This document shows positions 19,433 to 27,424 of a stretch of DNA of 64,000 bases, piece after piece. Made by a program: the position numbers and the translations under genes. Within the stretch, counting starts at the first letter, position 1. Each line of letters begins with the position of its first letter. This DNA comes from Zophobihabitans entericus (lineage in GTDB: Bacteria > Pseudomonadota > Gammaproteobacteria > Enterobacterales > Orbaceae): the NCBI RefSeq assembly GCF_011745665.1, contig NZ_CP050253.1, positions 1,773,418 to 1,837,417 of the forward strand. The letters are read 5' to 3'. A model generated the notes under the pieces. The model did no database searches, was not told the DNA's origin, and worked only from the letters and a program-made list of their open reading frames with translations.

Positions 19433-20533
19433 ATGAGTTGTGATTATTTAAGCAGGGCGAATAAAGGAATTAGTAAACTTCAACCTTATCAGGCAGGTAA
19501 GCCAATTGAAGAACTGGAGCGTGAGTTAGGTATTAAAGATATTATTAAGCTGGCATCGAATGAAAATCCACTCGGTTTTCCGGCTAGTGCCAAGCAGGCA
19601 ATCACTAAACATCTTGATGAGCTCACTTTCTATCCTGATGCTAACGGATTTAGTCTGAAAAAAGCCATCTCTGAAAAATTTAAAGTAAAGCAGGAACAAA
19701 TTACACTTGGTAATGGTTCTAATGACTTAATTGAACTCATTGCCAGAACGTTTGTTCATGATGAAGATGAAGTAATTTTTGCTCAGTACGCTTTTATTGT
19801 CTATCCGCTGGTGACTCAGGCGCTAAATGCTAAAGCGGTAGTTGTTCCGGCTAAAAACTGGGGCCATGATTTACCGGCTATGCTTGCTGCAATTACTGAT
19901 AAAACTAAGCTGGTTGTGGTAGCGAATCCAAATAATCCAACCGGAACATTCCTTGAATCAGCTGAACTTGAACAGTTTATTAAACAGGTACCGGAAAATG
20001 TACTGGTAGTTTTGGATGAAGCCTATACTGAGTTCACACCAGTCAGTCGCCGTGCACCGTCACTACAATGGGTTGATAAGTACCCAAATCTGATTGTGTG
20101 CCGGACTTTCTCTAAAGCCTATGGACTTGCCGGACTGCGTATTGGTTATGCGGTTTCTTCTCCGGAAATTATGGGGATTTTAAATCGTGTGCGTCAGCCA
20201 TTTAACTGTAATAGTTTAGCACTTGTCGCAGCCGAAGCTGTTTTGGCTGATGATGCTTATCTGGCTAAGGCTTATGAGAATAACTTAGCGGGCCTAAAAC
20301 TGATTACTGAGTTTTGTGAGCAGGAGAAACTGCCATATATTCCATCAATGGGCAATTTTATTACCATTGATTTTGGTAAACCGGCACAACCTATTTATCA
20401 GCAATTATTGCAGAAAGGTGTTATCGTCAGACCAATTGCGGGTTATGGCATGCCAAACCATTTACGTATCAGTATTGGTCTGCCTGAGCAAAACCAGCGT
20501 TTAATCAATGGGTTAAAAGAAATTTTAAATTAA
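19433..20533 (+). CDS. hisC: Histidinol-phosphate / aromatic aminotransferase HisC
   Basis: Class II PLP aminotransferase for the histidinol-phosphate step of histidine synthesis; many homologues also act on aromatic amino acids. It has 366 residues. Family motifs: KLASNENPLGFPASAKQAI, the PLP-binding VVANPNNPTGTF, LDEAYTEF, and the Schiff-base lysine in TFSKAYGLAGLRIGYA. An AAAAGGAA ribosome site precedes the ATG. It is likely co-transcribed with serC and no other his gene is nearby, so this may be the HisC2-type paralogue used in amino acid transamination; that is inference. Confidence 0.92.
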   Translation: MSCDYLSRANKGISKLQPYQAGKPIEELERELGIKDIIKLASNENPLGFPASAKQAITKHLDELTFYPDANGFSLKKAISEKFKVKQEQITLGNGSNDLIELIARTFVHDEDEVIFAQYAFIVYPLVTQALNAKAVVVPAKNWGHDLPAMLAAITDKTKLVVVANPNNPTGTFLESAELEQFIKQVPENVLVVLDEAYTEFTPVSRRAPSLQWVDKYPNLIVCRTFSKAYGLAGLRIGYAVSSPEIMGILNRVRQPFNCNSLALVAAEAVLADDAYLAKAYENNLAGLKLITEFCEQEKLPYIPSMGNFITIDFGKPAQPIYQQLLQKGVIVRPIAGYGMPNHLRISIGLPEQNQRLINGLKEILN

Positions 20534-20565
20534 TTTCTTCAATAAAATCAATGAGTTATAAATAT

Positions 20566-20594
20566 GGTGTTTTCAATTTGGAAACACCTTTTTT
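20566..20594 (+). terminator. Terminator after hisC
   Basis: Stem GGTGTTTTC (20566-20574) with GGAAACACC (20580-20588), loop AATTT, then a T-run. It ends the serC-hisC transcript. Confidence 0.88.
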
Positions 20595-20639
20595 CTTTGC
20601 TAAAACAATAAGTTAAACTGGTACCCGTTAGAATGTAAC

Positions 20640-21314
20640 TTAGACGATTACAGAGGCCAGATAGGTTTCCAGTCTTTGTTCTTTTTCCAGCTTAAATGTC
20701 TCATCCAGTAGTGTATATTCCAGAATACGGTCTAAACGAAAGTGGCGGAAATCGTTACGCGTTGTACACCAGCCAACCATCGTCCAGCGGTCACTCCAGA
20801 AGAAGACTCCTAAAGGATAGATCTTGCGTCTTTCCGCTACTACGTCTTGTGGTTTTTGATAATCGATAGAGATCACCTGATGCTGAATAATGGCCTGATT
20901 GATTAAATCGATCATTGCACCATAATGCAGACGATTAAAACTTGGTGCGTAGAGCTTAATTTTATTGATATCTTCCTGCAGTTTTTTAGGCAAGGCACTA
21001 TTAAGTTTTGAGAGCGCTCTGTCAGCATTGGTTTTCATTTTACCGCCTAAAGCTGCCACCATTCTGGCACCCAGTACCAGAGTCGTTAGTTCATCTAAAT
21101 CAAACATTAACGGAGGAAGATCATAATCTTTACGCAGAACATAACCAACACCGGCCTCACCATCAATAGGCACGCCGGTACTCATTAAGTCCTGAATATC
21201 ACGATAGACAGTTCTTTCTGAAATTTCCAGTTTTTCAGCCAGCCATTTAGCCGTTGTCAGACGACGGGTTCTTAAAAACTGAATTATCTGAAAGAGTCGG
21301 TCAGCACGGCGCAT
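20640..21314 (-). CDS. YafY-like HTH-WYL transcriptional regulator
   Basis: Predicted DNA-binding regulator of the DeoR/YafY type. It has 224 residues. An N-terminal winged HTH spans roughly residues 1-60 (DRLFQIIQFLRTRRLTTAKW, SERTVYRDIQDLMSTGVPI). The second half is a WYL domain, with the variant core VISIDYQKP and FWSDRWTMVGWCTTRNDFR. WYL domains are thought to bind small ligands or nucleic acid. It lies directly downstream of a VOC-family gene in the same direction, a pairing often seen for this regulator type. The ligand is unknown. Confidence 0.85.
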   Translation of the reverse strand: MRRADRLFQIIQFLRTRRLTTAKWLAEKLEISERTVYRDIQDLMSTGVPIDGEAGVGYVLRKDYDLPPLMFDLDELTTLVLGARMVAALGGKMKTNADRALSKLNSALPKKLQEDINKIKLYAPSFNRLHYGAMIDLINQAIIQHQVISIDYQKPQDVVAERRKIYPLGVFFWSDRWTMVGWCTTRNDFRHFRLDRILEYTLLDETFKLEKEQRLETYLASVIV

Positions 21315-21343
21315 AGTTATCCTCGGTATACTTAAATGTTGGT

Positions 21344-21379
21344 AAAAGCTCAGAACAATGATAATCGTTCAGAGCTTTT
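21344..21379. terminator. Hairpin between VOC gene and WYL regulator
   Basis: AAAGCTC-A-GAAC pairs with GTTC-A-GAGCTTT around a loop of about 10 bases, with four U on either strand. It may partly terminate transcription leaving the VOC gene, lowering regulator expression. Confidence 0.45.
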
Positions 21380-21385
21380 CTAGTA

Positions 21386-21766
21386 TTAAGGAACTGGTGA
21401 CCAGAGTCCAATGGTATTTTCCTCACTGTCAGTAAACAGGGCGATATAACCATTCCCGCCAATTTCCATACATGGCATTACTGTTTTACCGCCTAATTGT
21501 TCTATTTTTGCCAGCGTTGTCTTAATTGAATCTGCAGGTAAGTAAATAACGATAGAACCAGAGCCCGACTGACATGATTTATAACATTCACCAGCAACAA
21601 GAGCACCACCAGTTTGTCCTTCCGGATAAGGGAAAATGGCCATAGACATATCATTCATTTGTTCAATATTAAATTGCACATTAAAAGCAGCTTCATAGAA
21701 TTTTACGGCACGATCAAAATCACGAACAACAATTTCAAACCATTCAATTGGACGACGAACTTGCAT
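21386..21766 (-). CDS. VOC (glyoxalase/bleomycin resistance) family protein
   Basis: Small cytosolic metalloprotein-fold protein of 126 residues. The two beta-alpha-beta-beta-beta modules of the vicinal oxygen chelate fold are suggested by IEWFEIVVRDFDRAVKFYEA at the start and by IALFTDSEENTIGLWSP at the end. The substrate is unknown. It begins MQVRRPIEW; a ribosome site AGGAAAA is upstream. It probably forms an operon with the YafY-like regulator downstream, which may control it. Confidence 0.85.
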   Translation of the reverse strand: MQVRRPIEWFEIVVRDFDRAVKFYEAAFNVQFNIEQMNDMSMAIFPYPEGQTGGALVAGECYKSCQSGSGSIVIYLPADSIKTTLAKIEQLGGKTVMPCMEIGGNGYIALFTDSEENTIGLWSPVP

Positions 21767-21895
21767 AAGATTTTCCTTTTCATTTTGTTAATTAAAAATA
21801 ATGTCATTAGGGTAAATGAGTGATTTACTTTGTGTTATCTCATTTACTGTGACTATCATAACGCAGTGCTCCTGACAGCATTATGTCAGTAGTGT

Positions 21896-22456
21896 TTAAG
21901 GAAAATAATTATGTTTTTGTTTTTCGCTGATACGCAGGGTTAAGTCGGTGATAGCAATGATCAGTGCAGAACGAATCATTTGCTCGTAACGGTGGCTATA
22001 CATGGATGATTTCATTGAATCGACAATACCAACTTCACTCGTAGCTGTGCGGGTAATTGGCAGGTTAGGGGGTAAGACCATATCGTGCAGTAGACTGATT
22101 GGGCCTAAAATCTCATCATCTGTATAAGTATATAATGTCTCGTCATTTTCCAGCTCATCAAGAATTGCCATGAGCAGTTCAATATCTTCATACTCTTCAC
22201 GGCTGATAATACCTAAGGCATACAGTAACTTTAGACGAACAGAGAGATCGTTAAGTGGGCCTTTATGCCCAATTAAAGAGGGAATAACAAATTTAATTGC
22301 GTGACGTTCTTTACGAAAGACTTTCATGATCAGCTTATTGACACTTTTGCCAATCAAATCAATGGCTGTAATCAAAAGCCCATGGATGTCAGGCTTTTGA
22401 TTAAGCTGTTCTAAAATATAATCTTCGTGTTGTGTATCTGACATTAAATTTGTCAC
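21896..22456 (-). CDS. mtlR: Mannitol operon repressor MtlR
   Basis: Repressor of mannitol uptake genes, without a recognisable HTH domain. It has 186 residues from a GTG at 22456, or 182 from the ATG at 22444; neither start has a clear ribosome site, and the 5-base gap from the mtlD stop suggests translational coupling. Family motifs: LITAIDLIGKSVNKLIMKVFR, GPLNDLSVRLKLLYALGIIS, EEYEDIELLMAILDELENDE and YTDDEILGPISLLHDM. The order mtlA-mtlD-mtlR matches E. coli. Confidence 0.93.
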   Translation of the reverse strand: MTNLMSDTQHEDYILEQLNQKPDIHGLLITAIDLIGKSVNKLIMKVFRKERHAIKFVIPSLIGHKGPLNDLSVRLKLLYALGIISREEYEDIELLMAILDELENDETLYTYTDDEILGPISLLHDMVLPPNLPITRTATSEVGIVDSMKSSMYSHRYEQMIRSALIIAITDLTLRISEKQKHNYFP

Positions 22457-22461
22457 TAATA

Positions 22462-23637
22462 TTAAAACTGCTTATTTTGCATCGAATGATAGATCTGCGC
22501 AACCCTACTTACTACAGGATTACTTTTCCCTAAAACAGAAGCTTCTAAACCTGAAACTTCACATAATGCTGCTTCAACCCCTGATTTAGTGATCTTTTCT
22601 GCCAGCTCAATAGCTTGTTCATCTTCCTGATTACGATAATTAAGCGCGGCAGCAATACCAATAAGTAAGTTATCATTCGCAGTATGATATTCAAAGGTGC
22701 CAAGTAATGGTTTGATCAGACGATCACCAGAACTCAGTTTACGGATTGGCTGACGACCAACACGCGCTGTATCATCATGCAGATAAGGGTTTTCAAAACG
22801 AGACAGAATTTTATCAATGTAAGCTGCATGTTTTTTTGCATCAAAATTATAACGTTTGATGAGGACAGCGCCACTTTCTTCCATCGCTTGACGAACGATG
22901 GCTCTGATTTTGTCATTTAAAATCGCGTCACGAATAGTTTCTACACCAAAATAAAAACCTAGGTAAGCCGTGATGGCGTGCCCGGTATTTAGAGTGAACA
23001 GTTTTCTCTCAACAAAAGCCATCAGGTTATCAACGACTTCCATACCCTTAATTGCTGGTACTGGGCCATTAAACTGGTTTTTATCAACAATCCATTCTGA
23101 GAATGTTTCCACAGTTACTTCTAAAATGTCACCGGTTTTAGAGGTGGCCGGCGGAACGATGCGGTCAACAGCTGAATCAACAAATCCAACGTGTTGGTTG
23201 ACCCAAACGTGATAATTTTCTGGTAACGCTTTAAAGATATACTCTTTAAACTGACTGGTTCCACGTACCATATTTTCACAAGCGATAATATTAAGTGGGG
23301 AAGTATTCTGATCATTACAACGCTGGACTAAACCCTGCGCAACGCTACCGGCGATGCGAGCTAAGATTTGTGGACCAACTGCGGTAGTTATCAAATCAAC
23401 CTGAGCAATTTGTTTAAAGACGTCATCTGACAGACTACTAATCGCATCAACATTTTTTACTGTTTCAGTTACGGCATATTCACCAACTACATTAACGGGA
23501 TATTCGTGACGTGTTGCAATAGCATCGACGACTTGTTGATTAACATCAGCAAAAGTAACATGGATACCTGCATCAGAAAGTAATTTACCGATAAATCCTC
23601 GTCCGATATTTCCTGCACCAAAATGTAACGCTTTCAT
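22462..23637 (-). CDS. mtlD: Mannitol-1-phosphate 5-dehydrogenase MtlD
   Basis: Cytosolic NAD-dependent enzyme that converts mannitol-1-phosphate to fructose-6-phosphate. It has 391 residues (E. coli 382). The N-terminal nucleotide-binding fold is clear ([20 protein letters not shown]). Catalytic-core motifs include VDRIVPP and a Lys-Asn-His region around [15 protein letters not shown]. It is the second gene of the mannitol operon, about 100 bases after mtlA and 5 before mtlR. Confidence 0.96.
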   Translation of the reverse strand: MKALHFGAGNIGRGFIGKLLSDAGIHVTFADVNQQVVDAIATRHEYPVNVVGEYAVTETVKNVDAISSLSDDVFKQIAQVDLITTAVGPQILARIAGSVAQGLVQRCNDQNTSPLNIIACENMVRGTSQFKEYIFKALPENYHVWVNQHVGFVDSAVDRIVPPATSKTGDILEVTVETFSEWIVDKNQFNGPVPAIKGMEVVDNLMAFVERKLFTLNTGHAITAYLGFYFGVETIRDAILNDKIRAIVRQAMEESGAVLIKRYNFDAKKHAAYIDKILSRFENPYLHDDTARVGRQPIRKLSSGDRLIKPLLGTFEYHTANDNLLIGIAAALNYRNQEDEQAIELAEKITKSGVEAALCEVSGLEASVLGKSNPVVSRVAQIYHSMQNKQF

Positions 23638-23738
23638 AATGACACCTTATTGATTATCTCTGTTAAGAGATTTTAAAACAGTGAAAGGGTAAGTTTTACC
23701 TTACCCTTATTTACTAAATTACTATCGTCAGTTCCTGC

Positions 23739-25598
23739 TTAAGATAAAATAGCCAGAACTTCGTCAATATTTTTTGTTGAGACCAGTTTCTCTATCACTG
23801 CACTATCGTCAAGGGCATTGGTTAGTTTAGCGATAACCTGAATGTGTTCGTTATTACGTGCTGCAATACCAATCACGATTTTGGCCTGATCTTCCGGACT
23901 GTCACTAAATGGCACACCAGCCGGATATTGACAGAATACGATACCTGTTTTTAGCACTTTATCTTTTGCTTCAATCGTTCCGTGAGGAACCGCAATAGAT
24001 TCACCTAAATAGGTTGATGTGAGTTTTTCTCTTTCAAGCATAGCATCAATATATTCAGGCTCAACGTAGCCTCCTTCAACCAGTTTTTGACCGGCAAAAC
24101 GGATCGCTTCTTCTTTATTGCTGGCACTAAGGCCTAGGAAGATATTGCTAGCTGATAATTTGAATACATTATTTACTGGGGCATTTTCTTCAATTGGTCT
24201 TGATGCACTGGTGCTTTGTGCTTTTTTCAGCCTATCAACCAGTTCACTATACAGGTTGCTGTCTAAGAAGTTAGTCAGTGAAATATGGTGAGCATTTGGA
24301 GCATATTGTCTTGCTCGCAGCGTTAAGTCTTGATGGGTAATCACAATATCAGCATCAGCCGGGATACTATTAATCGCTAAGTTATTGACGATAATATTTA
24401 AGCCCGCATCGTGAACTTTTTTGCGTAACACGCCAGCACCCATTGCGCTTGAACCCATGCCAGCATCACAAGCTACAATGATTTTTCTGACATTAGCAAG
24501 ATCAAAGTTTTGGACACCTTTTGATTCGTTTTTCATGTCAGTCACATTAGATTGTGCTTCTTCCAGTGTTTTTTCTGCATTTTTAGAACTTTTCAGTAAG
24601 ATTGCAGAGACGACAAACGATACTGCAGTCGCCGCAACAACAGAGGTAATCACACCAACATAAGAACCCTTAGCCATCCCAAGAACAGCGATGATAGAAC
24701 CTGGTGATGCTGGAGCTGTTAAGCCGGCATTGAACAGAGTTAACGTGAATACACCAGTCATACCACCAAGAATAACCGCAATGATTAAACGTGGGTTCAT
24801 TAGTACATACGGGAAGTAAATTTCGTGAATACCACCAAAGAAGTGGATAATTGCCGCACCACTGGCTGAACCTTTAGCGGAACCTTTACCAAAGAACATA
24901 TAAGCCAATAATAAACCAAGACCAGGGCCCGGGTTTGCTTCGATTAAGAAGAAAATAGATTTACCGGTAGTGACTGCTTCTTGTACGCCAAGTGGAGTAA
25001 AGACACCGTGGTTGATTGCGTTATTTAGGAACAGGATTTTTGCTGGTTCAACCAGAATTGATGTTAATGGCAGAAGGTTATTCTGAACCATGAAATTAAC
25101 ACCAGAAGCCAGAACATTCGATGCACTAACGACAAATGGCCCAATAGCATAGAACGCCAGCAGAGCAAGTAACATACCGATGATACCGGCTGAGAAGTTA
25201 TTGACTAACATCTCAAAACCGCTTTTGATTTTACCATCAACAGCTTTATCGAATTGTTTAATGACCCAGCCGCCTAAAGGACCAACGATCATCGCACCTA
25301 AGAACATCGGGATACTTGCACCAACAACTACCCCCATGGTTGTAATAGCACCAACAACAGCACCACGTTCACCATAAACAAGTTTACCACCGGTGTAACC
25401 AATTAAAAGTGGTAATAAATAAGAGATCATTGGACCAACAAAAGCGTCTGCTAACGTTTTATTTGGTAACCAGCCTGTCTCAATGAAAAGAGCAGTAATA
25501 AATCCCCAGGCAATAAAGGCACCAATATTTGGCATCACCATATTACTTAGGAATCGCCCGAAATTTTGCACTTTCAGTTTAACGTTTGATGTAGACAT
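23739..25598 (-). CDS. mtlA: Mannitol-specific PTS enzyme IICBA, MtlA
   Basis: Inner-membrane phosphotransferase permease that imports mannitol as mannitol-1-phosphate. I start at ATG 25598 (MSTSNVKLKVQNFGRFLSN, 619 residues; E. coli 637) because GGA lies 7 bases upstream and the N-terminus matches E. coli; the open frame extends 11 codons further. Domain order: IIC (about 1-340, NMVMPNIGAFIAWGF), IIB with phosphocysteine in VACDAGMGSSAMGAG, IIA with phosphohistidine in IAVPHGTIEAKDK. Two CRP boxes lie upstream. Confidence 0.96.
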   Translation of the reverse strand: MSTSNVKLKVQNFGRFLSNMVMPNIGAFIAWGFITALFIETGWLPNKTLADAFVGPMISYLLPLLIGYTGGKLVYGERGAVVGAITTMGVVVGASIPMFLGAMIVGPLGGWVIKQFDKAVDGKIKSGFEMLVNNFSAGIIGMLLALLAFYAIGPFVVSASNVLASGVNFMVQNNLLPLTSILVEPAKILFLNNAINHGVFTPLGVQEAVTTGKSIFFLIEANPGPGLGLLLAYMFFGKGSAKGSASGAAIIHFFGGIHEIYFPYVLMNPRLIIAVILGGMTGVFTLTLFNAGLTAPASPGSIIAVLGMAKGSYVGVITSVVAATAVSFVVSAILLKSSKNAEKTLEEAQSNVTDMKNESKGVQNFDLANVRKIIVACDAGMGSSAMGAGVLRKKVHDAGLNIIVNNLAINSIPADADIVITHQDLTLRARQYAPNAHHISLTNFLDSNLYSELVDRLKKAQSTSASRPIEENAPVNNVFKLSASNIFLGLSASNKEEAIRFAGQKLVEGGYVEPEYIDAMLEREKLTSTYLGESIAVPHGTIEAKDKVLKTGIVFCQYPAGVPFSDSPEDQAKIVIGIAARNNEHIQVIAKLTNALDDSAVIEKLVSTKNIDEVLAILS

Positions 25599-25676
25599 AA
25601 TGAATTCCATTGCAGTTGATAACATGGTCATTGTATGGTTATGTCTAAAATTAAATCATTACAATTTATGGTTAAA

Positions 25677-25692
25677 TGTGATCTATATCACT
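25677..25692. promoter_or_regulatory. CRP site 1 upstream of mtlA
   Basis: TGTGATCTATATCACT is close to the CRP consensus TGTGA-N6-TCACA (9 of 10 positions) and is flanked by AAA. It lies about 80 bases before the mtlA ATG. Confidence 0.8.
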
Positions 25693-25719
25693 GTTGAAAA
25701 TTTATGTTTGTTTTAAAAA

Positions 25720-25735
25720 TGTGATTTATATCACA
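25720..25735. promoter_or_regulatory. CRP site 2 upstream of mtlA
   Basis: TGTGATTTATATCACA is a perfect TGTGA-N6-TCACA match. Its centre is 43 bp (about four helical turns) from site 1, suitable for cooperative CRP action, as in the multi-site E. coli mtl promoter. Confidence 0.85.
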
Positions 25736-25817
25736 AATATCTGGGTGTTATAGTGAAAAAGTGTCAGCAGTGATCGTTTTTTCAGCATTTTTATTGAAGA
25801 GAAAATATTATCAGATA

Positions 25818-25848
25818 AAAAAATAGTGCCTTAATTAGCACTATTTTT
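25818..25848. terminator. Terminator after the DUF4156-type lipoprotein gene
   Basis: Stem AAAAATAGTGC and GCACTATTTTT with a short AT-rich loop and T-runs on both strands. It terminates the minus-strand lipoprotein gene and shields the mtl control region. Confidence 0.85.
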
Positions 25849-25869
25849 ATTAAAAGATTTGTCTAATGA

Positions 25870-26217
25870 CTACTGGCATTTATACACATCACCCGCCATA
25901 ACAGCATCAGTTGGTGCTATGTCTGAAATAACTTTCATGGAGGCATCTTGCGCATTATGAATTACGTTACCCCCCATTTGTGCTGCCTGGTTTCTTAAAT
26001 CAATTGCAGCGTCACGCATTAACTGGCTGTGAGTTTTAGTTCCGGAGAAGAAACTACCGCGAGTTCCTTCGGCTCTTCCTAAGAATTGGCAGCTTTCAGA
26101 TGGTTTTTCATCAACGAACTGAACATTAGCACCAGCAGAAGATAGGGTATATTGAGATGAAGAACATGCTGTCAGAGCAAGTACAGCAGAAACTAAAAGA
26201 ATTTTCTTAATAGACAT
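25870..26217 (-). CDS. DUF4156 (YjeI-like) lipoprotein
   Basis: Small predicted lipoprotein of 115 residues. The signal peptide has a lipobox LTAC with the lipidated Cys at about residue 18 (MSIKKILLVSAVLALTAC). The mature part resembles E. coli YjeI: ANVQFVDEKPSESCQFLG, AAIDLRNQAAQMGGNVI and a C-terminal VYKCQ. The two conserved cysteines, in ESCQFLG and YKCQ, may form a disulfide. Function is unknown. It is monocistronic, with its own terminator. Confidence 0.85.
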   Translation of the reverse strand: MSIKKILLVSAVLALTACSSSQYTLSSAGANVQFVDEKPSESCQFLGRAEGTRGSFFSGTKTHSQLMRDAAIDLRNQAAQMGGNVIHNAQDASMKVISDIAPTDAVMAGDVYKCQ

Positions 26218-26420
26218 AAAATTTCCTTATAACAAGAGAAGGAGACTAATCAATGAATAGGTACAATATAATAGATTAAGCTGAGTTACGCTATTAAAAA
26301 CTACAATTTCCCCGCAAATTAGCACCTAGTGAATGCTGATAATCTACTCATTCAGCCCTGATTTGAACAGGATTTTCACTTTTTATCCGATATTATCTGG
26401 AAAATTTACTCTAACTCTAT

Positions 26421-26426
26421 TATAAT
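26421..26426 (+). promoter_or_regulatory. -10 box of the tRNA gene
   Basis: TATAAT ends 18 bases before the mature tRNA and is followed by a C-rich discriminator, as is usual for stable RNA promoters. No strong -35 is seen. Confidence 0.5.
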
Positions 26427-26444
26427 TCCTGCCCTCACCACAAT

Positions 26445-26521
26445 GGCCCCTTAGCTCAGTTGGTTAGAGCAGTCGACTCATAATCGATTGGTCACTGGTT
26501 CAAGTCCAGTAGGGGCCACCA
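26445..26521 (+). tRNA. ileX: tRNA-Ile2 (anticodon CAU, lysidine type)
   Basis: A 77-base cloverleaf with encoded CCA. Acceptor GGCCCCT (26445-26451) pairs with AGGGGCC (26511-26517). The D-loop contains TTAGCTCAGTTGGTTAGAGC, the anticodon stem-loop GACTCATAATC, and the T-arm GGTTCAAGTCC. The anticodon is CAT. The body closely matches E. coli ileX/ileY rather than tRNA-Met, so TilS probably converts C34 to lysidine and it reads AUA. Confidence 0.93.
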
Positions 26522-26528
26522 TTTAGAT

Positions 26529-27368
26529 TTAACTGGTATAAACCTTAATATTCCCAGCTTTAGCTAGTTCTTCAAGCTGCTCCTGAGTCAAACCAAAATC
26601 CCCAAACTTAAGCAATGCCGGATCATGAAAATCACTACCACCACTTTTTAACAGCTGATATTTTTCCGCATACATTTGAGTTTTTTCATAATCAATCGGT
26701 TTCATTTTTGAATGGCTAATTTCTAAGCCTTTCAGACCAAAACCGACATATTTTTCGATCTCGTCATAATTATCATAGACACAAGGGTGAGCTAAGATGG
26801 GTACTCCGCCATCAGCAATGATACTGGCAATACCTTCAGCAACAGGAATATACCCCATCTTTAAGTCAGTCTCTTTACTGGTTTTGGATGCAAAGAGTTC
26901 TTTATATCTCTCTTTGGTCATTTCCTGCGGATATTTTTCTTTTAAGGCCTGAAAGATATTCATTTTAAAAACGATATTATATTTAGAGAATTTTTTGGCA
27001 TCCTCATAGCAAATATCATAGCCATGCTGATGTAATTCTAAAATGAGTTCCCGGTGATACTGATCCCGACAAGCAAGAGTATGCGAACAGAGTCTATCGA
27101 CATTTGGTGTTTCAAGGTTGAGTCCAAGCCCGACAATATGGACTTTCTTAAACACATCAAAATCATAGCAGCTCATCTCTACACCTTTGATGATGTTCAG
27201 TCCCAGCCTTTTCCCTTCTTTAAATATTTCCGGATAGTGATTAGTGGTGTCGTGATCGGTAATGGCCAGTGTTTTGAGACCTTTACTCCTGGCATTTTCC
27301 AGCACATCAGTAATTTCACATACACCATCACTATGATTGGTGTGTATGTGTAAATCAGCATAAATCAT
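26529..27368 (-). CDS. PHP-domain phosphoesterase in a PTS operon
   Basis: Predicted cytosolic metal-dependent phosphoesterase. The start at ATG 27368 (MIYADLHIHTNHSDG, 279 residues) has GAGG 8 bases upstream; the open frame extends 11 codons further without support. PHP motifs are intact: DLHIHTNHSDG (motif 1), AITDHDT (motif 2), ILAHPCV (motif 3) and GGSDFHDP (motif 4), giving the usual His/Asp metal ligands. It is the last gene of bglG-bglF-PHP and takes the place of the usual phospho-beta-glucosidase. It may dephosphorylate the imported sugar phosphate; this is inference. YciV-like 5'-nucleotidase activity is another possibility. Confidence 0.85.
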   Translation of the reverse strand: MIYADLHIHTNHSDGVCEITDVLENARSKGLKTLAITDHDTTNHYPEIFKEGKRLGLNIIKGVEMSCYDFDVFKKVHIVGLGLNLETPNVDRLCSHTLACRDQYHRELILELHQHGYDICYEDAKKFSKYNIVFKMNIFQALKEKYPQEMTKERYKELFASKTSKETDLKMGYIPVAEGIASIIADGGVPILAHPCVYDNYDEIEKYVGFGLKGLEISHSKMKPIDYEKTQMYAEKYQLLKSGGSDFHDPALLKFGDFGLTQEQLEELAKAGNIKVYTS

Positions 27369-27388
27369 TGTGTAAACCTCTATTATTT

Positions 27389-27417
27389 GCCCATCCAACA
27401 AGAGTAGTCAGATGGGC
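27389..27417 (-). promoter_or_regulatory. Intercistronic hairpin bglF-PHP
   Basis: GCCCATC (27389-27395) pairs with GATGGGC (27411-27417) around a 15-base loop, between the bglF stop and the PHP gene. No U-tract follows on the transcribed strand, so stabilisation or attenuation is more likely than full termination. Confidence 0.4.
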
Positions 27418-27424
27418 GAAACAT

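Noticed and set aside
26445-26521. tRNA-Met for the CAU tRNA
   Set aside because: The acceptor stem and body match the E. coli Ile2 (ileX/ileY) gene and lack initiator or elongator Met features; lysidine-modified tRNA-Ile is the better call.
26445-27368. tRNA 3' end as an integration site of a genomic island
   Set aside because: No integrase and no repeat of the tRNA 3' end were seen, and the neighbours are a PTS operon and a host-like lipoprotein gene.
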